A DNA stretch of 64,000 nt from Cryobacterium soli (GCF_003611035.1 NZ_CP030033.1:1364001-1428000); one strand, 5' to 3'. Numbered from the stretch's first letter, positions 16,621 to 24,703 are shown. Notes: generated by a model not told the origin, from the sequence alone. A program made the numbers and translations.

Positions 16621-17342
16621 GTGCGGTCCTTCGGGCTGGAATCAGGTGCGTTCCCGGCGGCGGTGGCGCCGAGCACAACGTCGAGCTTGCCACGGAATGT
16701 GCAGCGCATGAGTTCCTCGGCGGCGGGGTCATCGTCGAAGATGTCCGGCAGCCGGATGGCCAGGAGGGTGTTGAACAGCATGCCGTCGGCCAGGAACTCC
16801 CGGATAGTGTCGGGCGGGAAGCCCGCCTCGTCGCGCAGCATCCGGTAGATCTCGAGGAAGCCGGCCCTGGCCTTGGCGCCGACGACCGGGTTGTTCCCGC
16901 TGATGAAGGCCTGCATGAGCGAGAGCAGGATGCCTCGATCCTCGATGAGGTCCACATAGGCGGCGCCGAGCCGGGCGGCCAAAATCTCCGCCTCGTCGGG
17001 GCCGTGTTCGCGAGGTTCGGCGATGATCAGCCGGAAGCCCGTGATCAGGCGATCGAGCGCCCGGGCCAGGACCTCCAGGAAGAGGTTCTCCTTGGTGCCG
17101 AACATCCGCACCACATAGGGCTGGCTAATGCCCGCGGCCTTGGCCACCTGGTCGGTGGTGGCGCCGGAGTATCCCCGCTCGCCGAACACCACACTGGCGG
17201 CGGCCAGGATCTGCTCCCGCCGTTCCGCCGCGGGGATGCGCTCGGTGGGCTGCGCCGCCGCGGTGTCGGATGCCCCAGTTCTGGATGAGGCCGTGCTGGA
17301 TGCCGCTGTGTTGGATGCCTCAGCTTCGGATGTCGTCGTCAC
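16617..17342 (-). CDS. TetR-family transcriptional repressor
   Basis: 241 residues. The first ~35 are Ala/Ser/Thr-rich and partly repetitive (ASNTAASSTASSRTGASDTA). The TetR DNA-binding domain follows: RREQILAAASVVFGERGYSG, then TTDQVAKAAGISQPYVVRMFGTK. The C-terminal ligand-binding domain is helical (LLSLMQAFISGNNP). Divergent from it is an EmrB/QacA-type exporter, and two palindromes lie between, so it most likely represses the exporter and itself. The GTG start is 7 nt from a minus-strand TAACCT that overlaps one palindrome (leaderless). It is unusual in being translationally coupled (ATGA) to truB. A start further in, nearer the HTH, cannot be excluded. Confidence 0.88.
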   Translation of the reverse strand: MTTTSEAEASNTAASSTASSRTGASDTAAAQPTERIPAAERREQILAAASVVFGERGYSGATTDQVAKAAGISQPYVVRMFGTKENLFLEVLARALDRLITGFRLIIAEPREHGPDEAEILAARLGAAYVDLIEDRGILLSLMQAFISGNNPVVGAKARAGFLEIYRMLRDEAGFPPDTIREFLADGMLFNTLLAIRLPDIFDDDPAAEELMRCTFRGKLDVVLGATAAGNAPDSSPKDRT

Positions 17343-17349
17343 ACTTGAC

Positions 17350-17367
17350 AGGTTATCAGCCGATAAC
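17350..17367. promoter_or_regulatory. tetR promoter -10 and overlapping operator 1
   Basis: The inverted repeat GTTATC-AGCC-GATAAC (17352-17367) overlaps the minus-strand -10 TAACCT (17355-17350), which lies 7 nt from the tetR GTG. This position suits autorepression. Confidence 0.6.
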
Positions 17368-17379
17368 TAATCTCACATC

Positions 17380-17407
17380 TTGTAATCATTCGATTACAAC
17401 ATACGAT
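17380..17407 (+). promoter_or_regulatory. Exporter promoter with operator 2
   Basis: A perfect 8-bp inverted repeat, TTGTAATC-ATTC-GATTACAA (17380-17399), covers the -35 (TTGTAA) and most of the spacer of a promoter whose -10 is TACGAT (17402-17407). A repressor bound here would block the MFS gene. Confidence 0.65.
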
Positions 17408-17421
17408 GAAGGGGTCTGACC

Positions 17422-18894
17422 ATGACCGTCCCACCGCCTGCCGACCTGGTCGAGTCCGCCGACCCAGCCCGCCGCCCCGCCGAGCCCGGTGCAGGCGGCA
17501 GCCAGACGGCCCGGCTGCGGCGGGTGCCCGTGTGGCTCGCCGTCGTCGCCGCGTCACTGCCCATGTTCATGGCCACCCTCGACAATCTCGTGGTCACCAG
17601 CGCCCTGCCCGTGATCAACGCGGACCTCTCCGCCACCATCGAGGAGCTGCAGTGGGTGGTGAACGCGTACTCGCTCAGTTTCGCCACGTTCATGCTCATG
17701 GCCGTCGCCATCGGCGACCGCTTCGGACGCCGCACGGTGTTCCTGGCCGGGATCGCGCTGTTCACGGCGGCGTCCGCGTTGTGCGCGGTGAGCCTGGAAC
17801 CGTGGCTGCTCATCACCGCCAGGGCGCTGCAGGGGGTGGGCGCCGCGGCCCTGATGCCGCTCTCGCTCACCCTGCTCGTCGGATCGGTGGCCGTCAGGTT
17901 CCGGCCCGCAGCCATCGGCATCTGGGGCGGCATCGCCGGACTCGGTGTCGCCCTCGGCCCGCTCATCGGCGGCGCCGTGGTGGAGGGCTGGAACTGGCAG
18001 GCGATCTTCTGGCTGAATGTGCCGCTCGGCCTGCTCTCGGTCCCCCTGGCCCTGGCCGCCCTGCCCAACACCTTCGGCGCCCGGCTGCGCGCCGACATCG
18101 TCGGCCTCGTGCTCGCCGGCACGGGTGTCTTCGGCATCGTCTACGGAATCGTGCGGGGCAACGAGGCCGGCTGGTCCAGCGGCGAGGTGCTCACGGGGCT
18201 CGGCGGCGGCGCCCTGCTCCTGTTGGCGTTCGTCTGGTGGGAGGGACGGGCCTCCGCGCCGCTGCTGCCGCTTCGGCTGTTTCGCGACCGGAGCTTCGCC
18301 GTGGCGAACCTCGTGGGCATCACCTTCAGCTTCGGGATCTTCGGGTCGATCTTCGTGCTGATCCAGTTCCTGCAGATCGTGCAGGGCCACAGCCCGCTCG
18401 AGGCCGGCGTCATGACGATGCCGTGGACGCTCGCGCCGATGGTCGTGGCCCCGCTCACCGGGCTGCTCAGCCCACGCACCGGGACCCGGCTGCCGATCGT
18501 GCTGGGCCTGGCCTTCCTGGCCGCGGCGATGTTCTGGCTCGCGTCGACGATGTCGGCCGACGTCGCCTACGGCGAACTGGTCGGCCCGTTCATCCTCGCC
18601 GGGCTGGGCATGGGGCTGGTCTTCGCGCCCAGTTCTACCGCCGTGCTGGCCAACATGGCGCCGGACGATCACGCCAAGGCCTCCGGCACCAACTCCACCT
18701 TCCGGGAGATCGGCGTGGCCCTGGGCGTGGCGGTGCTCACAGCCGTGTTCACGGGCAACGGTGGCGAGCTGACCCCGACCGGGTACGTGGATGCGGCGAT
18801 CCCCGCGGTCATGGTGGGAGCCGGCGTGCTCGCGGTCGCGGCGGTCATCGCGTTGGCGTTGCCCTCCGGCCGCCGCACGCCGACACTCCGCTGA
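17422..18894 (+). CDS. DHA2-family MFS drug exporter (EmrB/QacA-like)
   Basis: 490 residues with 13-14 hydrophobic segments. The N-terminal stretch AASLPMFMATLDNLVVTSALP has the LDxTIVNVALP-type antiporter signature of 14-helix drug:H+ exporters. FRPAAIGIWGGIAGLGVALGP is the motif C (antiporter) glycine-rich helix 5. RFGRRTVFLAG is MFS motif A. The last residues are short and cytoplasmic. The ATG is preceded by GAAGGGG. It is adjacent to and divergent from a TetR repressor with operators between, a standard inducible efflux arrangement. Substrates unknown. Confidence 0.9.
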   Translation: MTVPPPADLVESADPARRPAEPGAGGSQTARLRRVPVWLAVVAASLPMFMATLDNLVVTSALPVINADLSATIEELQWVVNAYSLSFATFMLMAVAIGDRFGRRTVFLAGIALFTAASALCAVSLEPWLLITARALQGVGAAALMPLSLTLLVGSVAVRFRPAAIGIWGGIAGLGVALGPLIGGAVVEGWNWQAIFWLNVPLGLLSVPLALAALPNTFGARLRADIVGLVLAGTGVFGIVYGIVRGNEAGWSSGEVLTGLGGGALLLLAFVWWEGRASAPLLPLRLFRDRSFAVANLVGITFSFGIFGSIFVLIQFLQIVQGHSPLEAGVMTMPWTLAPMVVAPLTGLLSPRTGTRLPIVLGLAFLAAAMFWLASTMSADVAYGELVGPFILAGLGMGLVFAPSSTAVLANMAPDDHAKASGTNSTFREIGVALGVAVLTAVFTGNGGELTPTGYVDAAIPAVMVGAGVLAVAAVIALALPSGRRTPTLR

Positions 18895-18924
18895 CCGATC
18901 CCACGCCGCCGGCGAACCGGACCC

Positions 18925-19035
18925 GCTGGTCGAGCCCAACACGTTGGTCGAGCCCGTCGAGACCCAGGTGCGTCACCAGGTCTACTTCGACAGGCTCAGC
19001 ACGGCGTCGACAGGCTCGACCACCGAGGCGGGAAC
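18925..19035. repeat. Dispersed intergenic repeat, copy A
   Basis: The block contains TTGGTCGAGCCCGTCGAGACC, GGTCTACTTCGACAGGCTCA and GCGTCGACAGGCTCGACCA. It is clearly related to 47874-47960, and the two share the order and spacing of all three segments. It lies between the MFS exporter and the panE-like gene and encodes nothing recognisable. Confidence 0.7.
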
Positions 19036-19079
19036 GCCGCACAAGCCGTCTCACGTGAACGGCCCGCCCGGCGAACTTC

Positions 19080-19085
19080 TAGGCT
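19080..19085 (+). promoter_or_regulatory. -10 element (TAGGCT), leaderless promoter of panE-like gene
   Basis: TAGGCT ends six nt before the ATG at 19092, with no Shine-Dalgarno sequence in between. Confidence 0.5.
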
Positions 19086-19091
19086 GAGCTC

Positions 19092-20093
19092 ATGCGAATT
19101 GCTGTGATCGGTGCCGGCGCCCTGGGCGGAACCTTCGCCACCCGCTTCGCCCAGGCCGGCCACGACGTCACGGTCACCGCCCGCGGTGCCGGACTGGCCG
19201 CCATTCGGGAGCGCGGCATCCGGCTGGAGGGTGGCTTCGGCCTGGGCCAGTCCCATCCGACGGCTCTCGAACGGCTGACCGAGACGCCCGACCTGGCCCT
19301 GGTCTGCACCAAGGCGCAGGATGCCGAGGCGGCGATCAGCGACAACGCCGCGGTGCTCGACGGGGCCGCGGTCATCGTGATCCAGAACGGCCTCGACGGG
19401 GTCGAAACGGCCCGGCGGCTGCTGCCCGGCTCCGACTGCTTCGGCGCCCTCTCGATCATCGCCGCGAACTACACCGAGCCGGGCCTGGTCACCGTCACCA
19501 CGGCCGCGCCCACCTACCTGGGCCGGGGCAGCGGGCCGGCCGACCAGGCCACCCGGCGCTGGCAGACGGTGCTGGCCGAAGCCGTTCCCACCCAGGTGAT
19601 CGACAACTTCGTCGGCGCCCAGTGGACCAAGCTCGTGGTCAACATGCTCAACGCCCTGCCGGCGATCACCGGACTGAGCGTGCAGACCGTGGTGGCACAG
19701 CCGGGCCTGCGCCGGATCATGACCCTGAGCATGCGCGAGGCCGTGCGGGTCGGCCTTCGCCGCGGCATCCGGTTCGGCTCGATGCAGGCGCTCGGGCACC
19801 GCCGGCTGCGCGTCTTCGCCCTGCTGCCGGCCTGGGCCGGACAGGCGCTGCCGCTCATGATGCGCGCCCGCATGGGCACGGTGCCCAACCTCGGCTCCAC
19901 CCTGCAGTCGGTGCGGCGCGGCCAACGCACCGAGGTGGACTACCTCAACGGCGTCGTCGTCCGCGAGGCCCGCCTCGCGGGCACGGCGGCACCGGTGAAC
20001 TCCCGGCTCACCGCGCTCGTGCACGAGGTAGAACAGCGCGGCTCGTTCCTCACGGCCGCCGAGGTGCTGGAGCGGTTCAGCAGGAGTCGCTGA
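19092..20093 (+). CDS. Ketopantoate reductase family protein (ApbA/PanE-like)
   Basis: 333 residues. The N-terminal NADP-binding Rossmann motif is MRIAVIGAGALGGTFATRF, and KAQD around residue 75 contains the conserved Lys region. QNGLDGVE is a family motif, and the C-terminal helical domain has the conserved Lys in QWTKLVVNMLNALPAITG. The family reduces 2-dehydropantoate to pantoate in CoA synthesis, but many paralogs act on other 2-keto acids and no other pan gene is nearby. A pantothenate role is therefore only possible. Its last 17 nt overlap the end of the convergent kinase-like gene. Confidence 0.85.
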   Translation: MRIAVIGAGALGGTFATRFAQAGHDVTVTARGAGLAAIRERGIRLEGGFGLGQSHPTALERLTETPDLALVCTKAQDAEAAISDNAAVLDGAAVIVIQNGLDGVETARRLLPGSDCFGALSIIAANYTEPGLVTVTTAAPTYLGRGSGPADQATRRWQTVLAEAVPTQVIDNFVGAQWTKLVVNMLNALPAITGLSVQTVVAQPGLRRIMTLSMREAVRVGLRRGIRFGSMQALGHRRLRVFALLPAWAGQALPLMMRARMGTVPNLGSTLQSVRRGQRTEVDYLNGVVVREARLAGTAAPVNSRLTALVHEVEQRGSFLTAAEVLERFSRSR

Positions 20094-20679
20094 ACACCCG
20101 GGCGGGAAGGGCGGGATCGCTCAGGTCGATCACGGCCGACACCCACTGCCTGGGGCGTTCCTCCTTCTGGTAGAGGTAGTCGGCCTCGTTGGTGGGCTCG
20201 CTCTCGAGCAGGATCCGGTAGTTCCAGCCGTCCCGCAGCTCGGCGCGGTTGAGGAACTCGCCGTCAAGCACCAGGATCGCGTCGGCCGGGCCCGTGGTCC
20301 AGTCCGGTTCGATCCAGGTGTCCCGCTCCGGGTCGATCACCTGGGTGACGAACGCCGTGCTGCCGCCCAGCCGGAACGGCTCGAGCAGCACCCGGCGCAA
20401 CGCCGAATAGTCGTAGCCGTGCCGGTAGAGCCGTTCGGGGGTGTCGGCGCCGAACCGTGCCTGCTCCTGGCGTGATCGCCTGAAGTACGGCAGGGAGGCG
20501 CGGAAGGCGGCCGTCCCGGCCTCGTCGAACACTGTGGCCAGGTCGTCGGCGAAGGCCGTTCGGGCCGCCGCATCGGCGCCGTCGACGGCCACGATCACCC
20601 GGCCCCGACCGTTCAGGTTCACTATCTCGGCCGCGAGGGTACGCAGGTACTCGACGCGCGGTGTGGAAACAAGCTTCAT
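20077..20679 (-). CDS. Uridine-kinase-like protein with degenerate P-loop
   Basis: 200 residues resembling actinobacterial uridine kinase-like P-loop NTPases. LAAEIVNLNGRGRVIVAVDG precedes the nucleotide-binding region, and YDYSALRRVLLEP and ILVLDGEFLNRAELRDGWNY match later family motifs. At the Walker A position the sequence reads DGADAAARTAFADDLA, where relatives have DGxxGxGKTTFA. The Gly-Lys pair that holds the phosphates is Ala-Arg here. The protein may therefore bind but not phosphorylate, or have another role. Minus-strand TAGGCT lies 6 nt from the ATG (leaderless). It ends inside the 3' end of the panE-like gene. Confidence 0.75.
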   Translation of the reverse strand: MKLVSTPRVEYLRTLAAEIVNLNGRGRVIVAVDGADAAARTAFADDLATVFDEAGTAAFRASLPYFRRSRQEQARFGADTPERLYRHGYDYSALRRVLLEPFRLGGSTAFVTQVIDPERDTWIEPDWTTGPADAILVLDGEFLNRAELRDGWNYRILLESEPTNEADYLYQKEERPRQWVSAVIDLSDPALPARVFSDSC

Positions 20680-20685
20680 GAATCG

Positions 20686-20695
20686 AGCCTAGGTT
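20686..20695. promoter_or_regulatory. Overlapping divergent -10 elements (uridine-kinase-like / mutY)
   Basis: In AGCCTAGGTT the minus-strand TAGGCT (20691-20686) and plus-strand TAGGTT (20690-20695) share two bases. Start codons lie 6 nt (minus, 20679) and 7 nt (plus, 20703) away. This is the same arrangement as at 13011-13020. Confidence 0.55.
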
Positions 20696-20702
20696 AGAAC
20701 CG

Positions 20703-21626
20703 ATGAACGCCACAGCCCGAAGCACGACCACCGTCACCGCAGACGCCGCCACCGCCGGGCTGGCCGCCGAGATCAGCGCCTGGTTCGGCGAGAATGCGCG
20801 CGACCTGCCCTGGCGGCGCGCGGGCTTCAGCGCCTGGGGCACCCTGGTGAGCGAGTTCATGCTGCAGCAGACCCCCGTGAACCGGGTGATCCCGCGTCTG
20901 GCGGAGTGGCTCGAACGCTGGCCGACCCCCGGCGACCTCGCCGCCGTGCCCCCGGGAGAGGCCGTACGCGCCTGGGCCAGCCTGGGCTACCCGCGCCGCG
21001 CGCTCTGGCTGCACGCCGCGGCCGTGCAGATCACCGAACGCCACAGCGGTGTGGTGCCGCACGACGTGGACGACCTGCTCGCCCTCACGGGCATCGGCGA
21101 CTACACCGCCAGAGCTGTCGCCGCGTTCGCCTACGGCCATCGGCATCCGGTGGTCGACACGAACACCCGGCGGGTGATCGCGCGGGCCGTGGCCGGCCAG
21201 GCCGAACCGGCGCCGCCGAGCCGCACCCGCGACCTGGAGGCCATGGAGCAGCTGTTGCCGGAGGAGACCGTGGCCGCCGCGGTCTTCAACGCCGCGATCA
21301 TGGAGCTGGGCGCCGTCGTCTGCACCAGCCGCAGCCCCCGCTGCGACGCCTGCCCGATCCGGGATGCCTGCGCCTGGCGCGCCGCCGGCTACCCGGAGTA
21401 TGCGGGACCGAAGAAGGCCGTGCAGAAGAAGTTCGAGGGCAGCGACCGGCAGGTGCGCGGCCTCATCATGGCCGAGCTGCGGTCAACCCACCACCCCGTC
21501 ACGGCCGCCGAGATCGAGGGCCTCTGGCCGGATGCCGTGCAGCGCGACCGCGCCCTGGCCGGACTGCTCGCCGACGGCCTCGCCGTGTGCGTGGACACCG
21601 GGATGTACGCTCTTTCCCAGGGGTGA
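20703..21626 (+). CDS. mutY: A/G-specific adenine DNA glycosylase MutY
   Basis: 307 residues. MutY removes adenine mispaired with 8-oxoguanine. The catalytic Glu lies in SEFMLQQTPVNRV. The helix-hairpin-helix is LLALTGIGDYTARAVAAFA, followed by the catalytic Asp in VVDTNTRR. The four-cysteine [4Fe-4S] loop CTSRSPRCDACPIRDAC has the C-x6-C-x2-C-x5-C spacing. At 307 residues it is shorter than E. coli MutY (350): the C-terminal MutT-like recognition domain is reduced to ~75 residues. Leaderless promoter at 20690-20695. The next two genes follow closely on the same strand. Confidence 0.93.
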   Translation: MNATARSTTTVTADAATAGLAAEISAWFGENARDLPWRRAGFSAWGTLVSEFMLQQTPVNRVIPRLAEWLERWPTPGDLAAVPPGEAVRAWASLGYPRRALWLHAAAVQITERHSGVVPHDVDDLLALTGIGDYTARAVAAFAYGHRHPVVDTNTRRVIARAVAGQAEPAPPSRTRDLEAMEQLLPEETVAAAVFNAAIMELGAVVCTSRSPRCDACPIRDACAWRAAGYPEYAGPKKAVQKKFEGSDRQVRGLIMAELRSTHHPVTAAEIEGLWPDAVQRDRALAGLLADGLAVCVDTGMYALSQG

Positions 21627-21665
21627 CTCCCCTGTGCACACCTCACACTGCGCACCCTCACAGAA

Positions 21666-22937
21666 ATGGTTTCGATGAAGAACTGGGCCGGCAACGTCGA
21701 GTATTCGACCGACGACATCAGGCACCCCACCAGCACGGCCGAGGTATCCGCGATCGTGGCCGCCGCATCCGGACCGGTGAAGGCGCTGGGCTCGCGGCAT
21801 TCGTTCTCCACCATCGCCGACACCGACGGCACCCTGGTTGCCCTTGACCTGCTGGCCGGTGAGCCCTCGATACAGACCGGCCATGACGGCGTGCCGGTGA
21901 GCGTGCGTGTCGGCGCCGGCAGCACCTATGCCCAGGTGGGCCGGTACCTCGCCGGGCAGGGCCTCGCGCTGCCGAACCTGGCCTCGCTGCCGCACATCTC
22001 AGTGGCCGGTGCCATCCAGACCGGCACCCACGGCTCCGGGGTACGCAACGGCTCGCTGGCATCCTCGGTGCTGGCCCTCGAGATCGTGCGGGCCGACGGC
22101 CAGGTGGTCACCGTGAGCGAGCACGACGCGGACTTCGCCGCATCCGTGGTGGGCCTGGGTGCCGTCGGCATCGTCACCGCGGTCACCCTCCGGGTACAGC
22201 CGCACTACCAGATCTCCCAGTACGTGCACGAGGGACTGTCCTGGGCCGCAGCCCTCGCCCATTGGCCGGCCATCATGTCCAGCGGCTACAGCGTGAGCGT
22301 GTTCACCACGTTCCAGGGCGATAACACCCACCAGGTCTGGTCCAAGCGCCGGCTGGATGTGGACGGGCCGGAATTCGACCTCGCCGCCCTTGGCGCCACC
22401 GAGGCCACCGTGGCGTTGCATCCGCTTCCCGGCGTCGCCGCCGACAGCGTCACCGAGCAGCTGCGCGAACCCGGACCGTGGAACGAGCGCCTCGCGCACT
22501 TCCGCAGCGAGTTCCAGCCCAGCCACGGCGAGGAGATCCAGTCCGAGTACCTGATCCCCGCCGAGCACGCTGTCGCCGCCATCACCGCGCTGCGGGCGAT
22601 CGGTGACCGGATCGCGCCCCTGCTGCACATCTCCGAACTGCGCAGCGTCGCCGCCGACACCGCCTGGCTCAGCCCCAGCTACGCCAGGGACTCCCTCGCC
22701 ATCCACTTCACCTGGAAGCCGCTGCCGGCCGAGATCCTGGCCGTGCTCCCTCTCATCGAGCACACCCTGGAGCCTTTCGCGCCCCGGCCGCACTGGGGCA
22801 AGGTCTCCACGATGTCCCCGGCCGGGCTGCGCCGGGCCTATCCCCGACTCGGCGACTTCGCCGCCCACGTGCGACGGGTCGACCCCGCCGGCCGCTTCGA
22901 GAACGCCTACCTGAAACGAGTCCTCCCCCATGACTGA
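21666..22937 (+). CDS. FAD-linked alditol oxidase (AldO/xylitol oxidase-like)
   Basis: 423 residues from ATG 21666 (or 420 from ATG 21675; neither has a clear Shine-Dalgarno). A VAO/PCMH-type FAD-binding domain occupies residues 15-190. GSRHSF contains the His that carries covalent FAD in Streptomyces AldO. SLPHISVAGAIQTGTHGSGV and VVGLGAVGIVTAVTLRVQ complete the domain. The C-terminal half is the D-arabinono-1,4-lactone oxidase (ALO) domain. Such enzymes oxidise sugar alcohols (xylitol, sorbitol) or aldonolactones with O2, giving H2O2. The overlap with an aldose epimerase downstream (8 nt) fits a sugar or polyol role. Confidence 0.85.
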   Translation: MVSMKNWAGNVEYSTDDIRHPTSTAEVSAIVAAASGPVKALGSRHSFSTIADTDGTLVALDLLAGEPSIQTGHDGVPVSVRVGAGSTYAQVGRYLAGQGLALPNLASLPHISVAGAIQTGTHGSGVRNGSLASSVLALEIVRADGQVVTVSEHDADFAASVVGLGAVGIVTAVTLRVQPHYQISQYVHEGLSWAAALAHWPAIMSSGYSVSVFTTFQGDNTHQVWSKRRLDVDGPEFDLAALGATEATVALHPLPGVAADSVTEQLREPGPWNERLAHFRSEFQPSHGEEIQSEYLIPAEHAVAAITALRAIGDRIAPLLHISELRSVAADTAWLSPSYARDSLAIHFTWKPLPAEILAVLPLIEHTLEPFAPRPHWGKVSTMSPAGLRRAYPRLGDFAAHVRRVDPAGRFENAYLKRVLPHD

Positions 22938-23898
22938 CGCCACCACGACCCAGACCGCTGCAGGCACGGATGCGTCGGTGCTGCCGCTTTCCGGGCTGCA
23001 GTTCACGATCGAGCACGACGGCTACTCGGCCACCATCGCGAGCGTTGGCGCGAGCCTGCGACGTCTCACCTGGACGGGCCGCGATCTCGTGGTTCCGTTC
23101 GCCGCCGACGAGGTGCGCCCCGGCTACCGCGGCGCCGTGCTAGCGCCCTGGCCGAACCGGGTCGTCGACGGCAGCTACACCTTCGACGGCGTGGACTACC
23201 AGCTGCCGCTCACCGAGCCCAGCCGGGCGCACGCCCTGCACGGCCTGGTCTGCTGGGCGGACTGGTCGCTGCAGGCACGCTCGTCCGACTCCGTGACTCT
23301 CGGCACCACCATCGTGCCGAGCGACGGCTACCCGCACCGCATCGCTCTCCTGGCCACCTACAGCCTCGGCGACGGCGGCCTCACGACCACGGTGACCGCC
23401 GAGAACGTGGGTGCGAGCACCGCCCCGTACGGCACCGGCCCGCACCCCTACCTCGTGGCGGGCCCCGGCACCGTCGACGACTGGACCCTGGAGTTCCCGG
23501 CCGCGAGCTACCTCACCGTGACACCCGATCGGCTCAGCCCCGTGTCCGTGGCCCCGATCGAGAGCACCCCGGAGTTCGACTTCCGCACCCCGCGGGTCAT
23601 CGGTGACACCTTCATCGACCACGCCTTCACCGCCATCGCCCGCGACACGGATGCGACCGCCACGGTGACGCTGACGAGCCCGGTCGGCACCGGCGTGCGC
23701 CTGGCCTTCGGCCCGGAGCTGCCCTGGCTGCAGGTGCACACGGCAGACCGCCCCGCGCCCGAGCGAAGCCGCATCGGCCTGGCCGTCGAGCCGATGACCT
23801 GCCCGCCCGACGCCTTCTCCACCGGCGAGGACCTGGTGCGCCTGGCTCCCGGCGCCACCCACTCCGCGAGTTGGACCATCGCCGCCACCGAAGCCTGA
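22930..23898 (+). CDS. Aldose 1-epimerase family protein
   Basis: 322 residues with the galactose mutarotase-like beta-sandwich. N-terminal GYSATIASVGASLRRLTWTG, then LAPWPNRVVDGSYTFDG (the conserved NR), SRAHALHGLV (with the catalytic-type His) and GTGPHPYLV (second His). The likely general base Glu lies in GLAVEPMTCPPDAF. The family interconverts alpha and beta anomers of aldoses. Its start overlaps the stop of the oxidase gene (ATGACTGA), so the two are co-translated. Confidence 0.88.
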   Translation: MTDATTTQTAAGTDASVLPLSGLQFTIEHDGYSATIASVGASLRRLTWTGRDLVVPFAADEVRPGYRGAVLAPWPNRVVDGSYTFDGVDYQLPLTEPSRAHALHGLVCWADWSLQARSSDSVTLGTTIVPSDGYPHRIALLATYSLGDGGLTTTVTAENVGASTAPYGTGPHPYLVAGPGTVDDWTLEFPAASYLTVTPDRLSPVSVAPIESTPEFDFRTPRVIGDTFIDHAFTAIARDTDATATVTLTSPVGTGVRLAFGPELPWLQVHTADRPAPERSRIGLAVEPMTCPPDAFSTGEDLVRLAPGATHSASWTIAATEA

Positions 23899-23922
23899 CC
23901 CCAGCCCGCCGAGATGCAGCAA

Positions 23923-23953
23923 AAGACCCCCTGACACACGGTCAGGGGGTCTT
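23923..23953. terminator. Bidirectional terminator between aldose epimerase and rbfA
   Basis: 12-bp arms, AAGACCCCCTGA (23923-23934) with TCAGGGGGTCTT (23942-23953), have A and T flanks. A second complementary pair (GAGATGC / GCATCTC) lies outside. It serves the convergent plus-strand epimerase and minus-strand rbfA genes. Confidence 0.9.
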
Positions 23954-23977
23954 ATGCCGCATCTCGCGCAGTCAGAG

Positions 23978-24502
23978 TTACAGAGTGTCGGGCTCCGTGG
24001 GAGCGACGTGGCGGCCAGTGGGTGCCGGAGCGACCTCGTCCTCGTCGGTGTCGTCGTCATCCTCGGCATCGTCTGCGGCGTACTCGCGCGGCTTCACGTA
24101 CGGGTCTTCGTCGCCGGCGTAGACGGCCGTTTTGGCCATCTCACCGACCTGGGTGTCGCGCTCACGCGCTTCACGCAGCAGGTCGTCGATCAGCGCGGCG
24201 TTCTCGGGGATCGCGTCGGCGATGAATTCGATGGACGGGGTCAGGCGGGCGGTGATGTTCTTGCCCACCTCGCTGCGGAACATGCCCGTCGCGGCCTTGA
24301 GGGCTGCGGCGCTGTCCTTGCGCTCGTCTTCGGAGCCGTAGACCGTGTAGAACACCGAGGCGTGCTGCAGGTCGCCGGTGACCTTGACGTCGGTGATGGT
24401 CACGAAGCCGAGTCGCGGGTCGCGGATGCCGCGTTCGAGCCGCTTGGCCACGATGACCTTGATGCGGTCCGCCATCTTCATAGCGCGTGCCGGATCTACC
24501 AT
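23978..24502 (-). CDS. rbfA: 30S ribosome-binding factor RbfA
   Basis: 174 residues. RbfA binds the immature 30S subunit near helix 1 of 16S rRNA and is needed for late maturation and cold adaptation. The KH-like domain is visible in MADRIKVIVAKRLERGIRDP, GFVTITDVKVTGDLQHASVF and LTPSIEFIADAIPEN. The C-terminal ~50 residues form a very acidic tail (DDAEDDDDTDEDE) longer than in E. coli (133 aa total), typical of actinobacteria. The start has GGAG 8 nt upstream. It follows infB on the same strand, but a large palindrome lies between them. Confidence 0.95.
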   Translation of the reverse strand: MVDPARAMKMADRIKVIVAKRLERGIRDPRLGFVTITDVKVTGDLQHASVFYTVYGSEDERKDSAAALKAATGMFRSEVGKNITARLTPSIEFIADAIPENAALIDDLLREARERDTQVGEMAKTAVYAGDEDPYVKPREYAADDAEDDDDTDEDEVAPAPTGRHVAPTEPDTL

Positions 24503-24607
24503 GATCTACTCCAATGAACCTATAAATTTCGGGGTACTTCTCAACGCTCTTCAGCCCTCCCCCCACCATCGAATTGACGGATGATGCCTCGGGAAGTGAG
24601 GGTCGTA

Positions 24608-24678
24608 GCTTGATCCCCCCTAAAAAGGGAATCGGGGTAGGGGTCCCCGCTCTCTTCCCTTTTTAGGGGGGATCAAGC
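24608..24678. repeat. Large perfect palindrome between infB and rbfA
   Basis: Two 24-nt arms, 24608-24631 and 24655-24678, are perfectly complementary. Each carries GATCCCCCCTAAAAAGGG or its complement. The 23-nt loop contains CGGGG and CCCCG segments (minus strand) that extend the fold. No U-run follows on either strand, so it is not a textbook terminator, although it sits where infB transcription might be attenuated. It could be an RNase III-type processing site, a strong attenuator or a small palindromic mobile repeat. Confidence 0.85.
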
Positions 24679-24703
24679 GGAGACCCCTTGCCACTAGAAG
24701 TTA

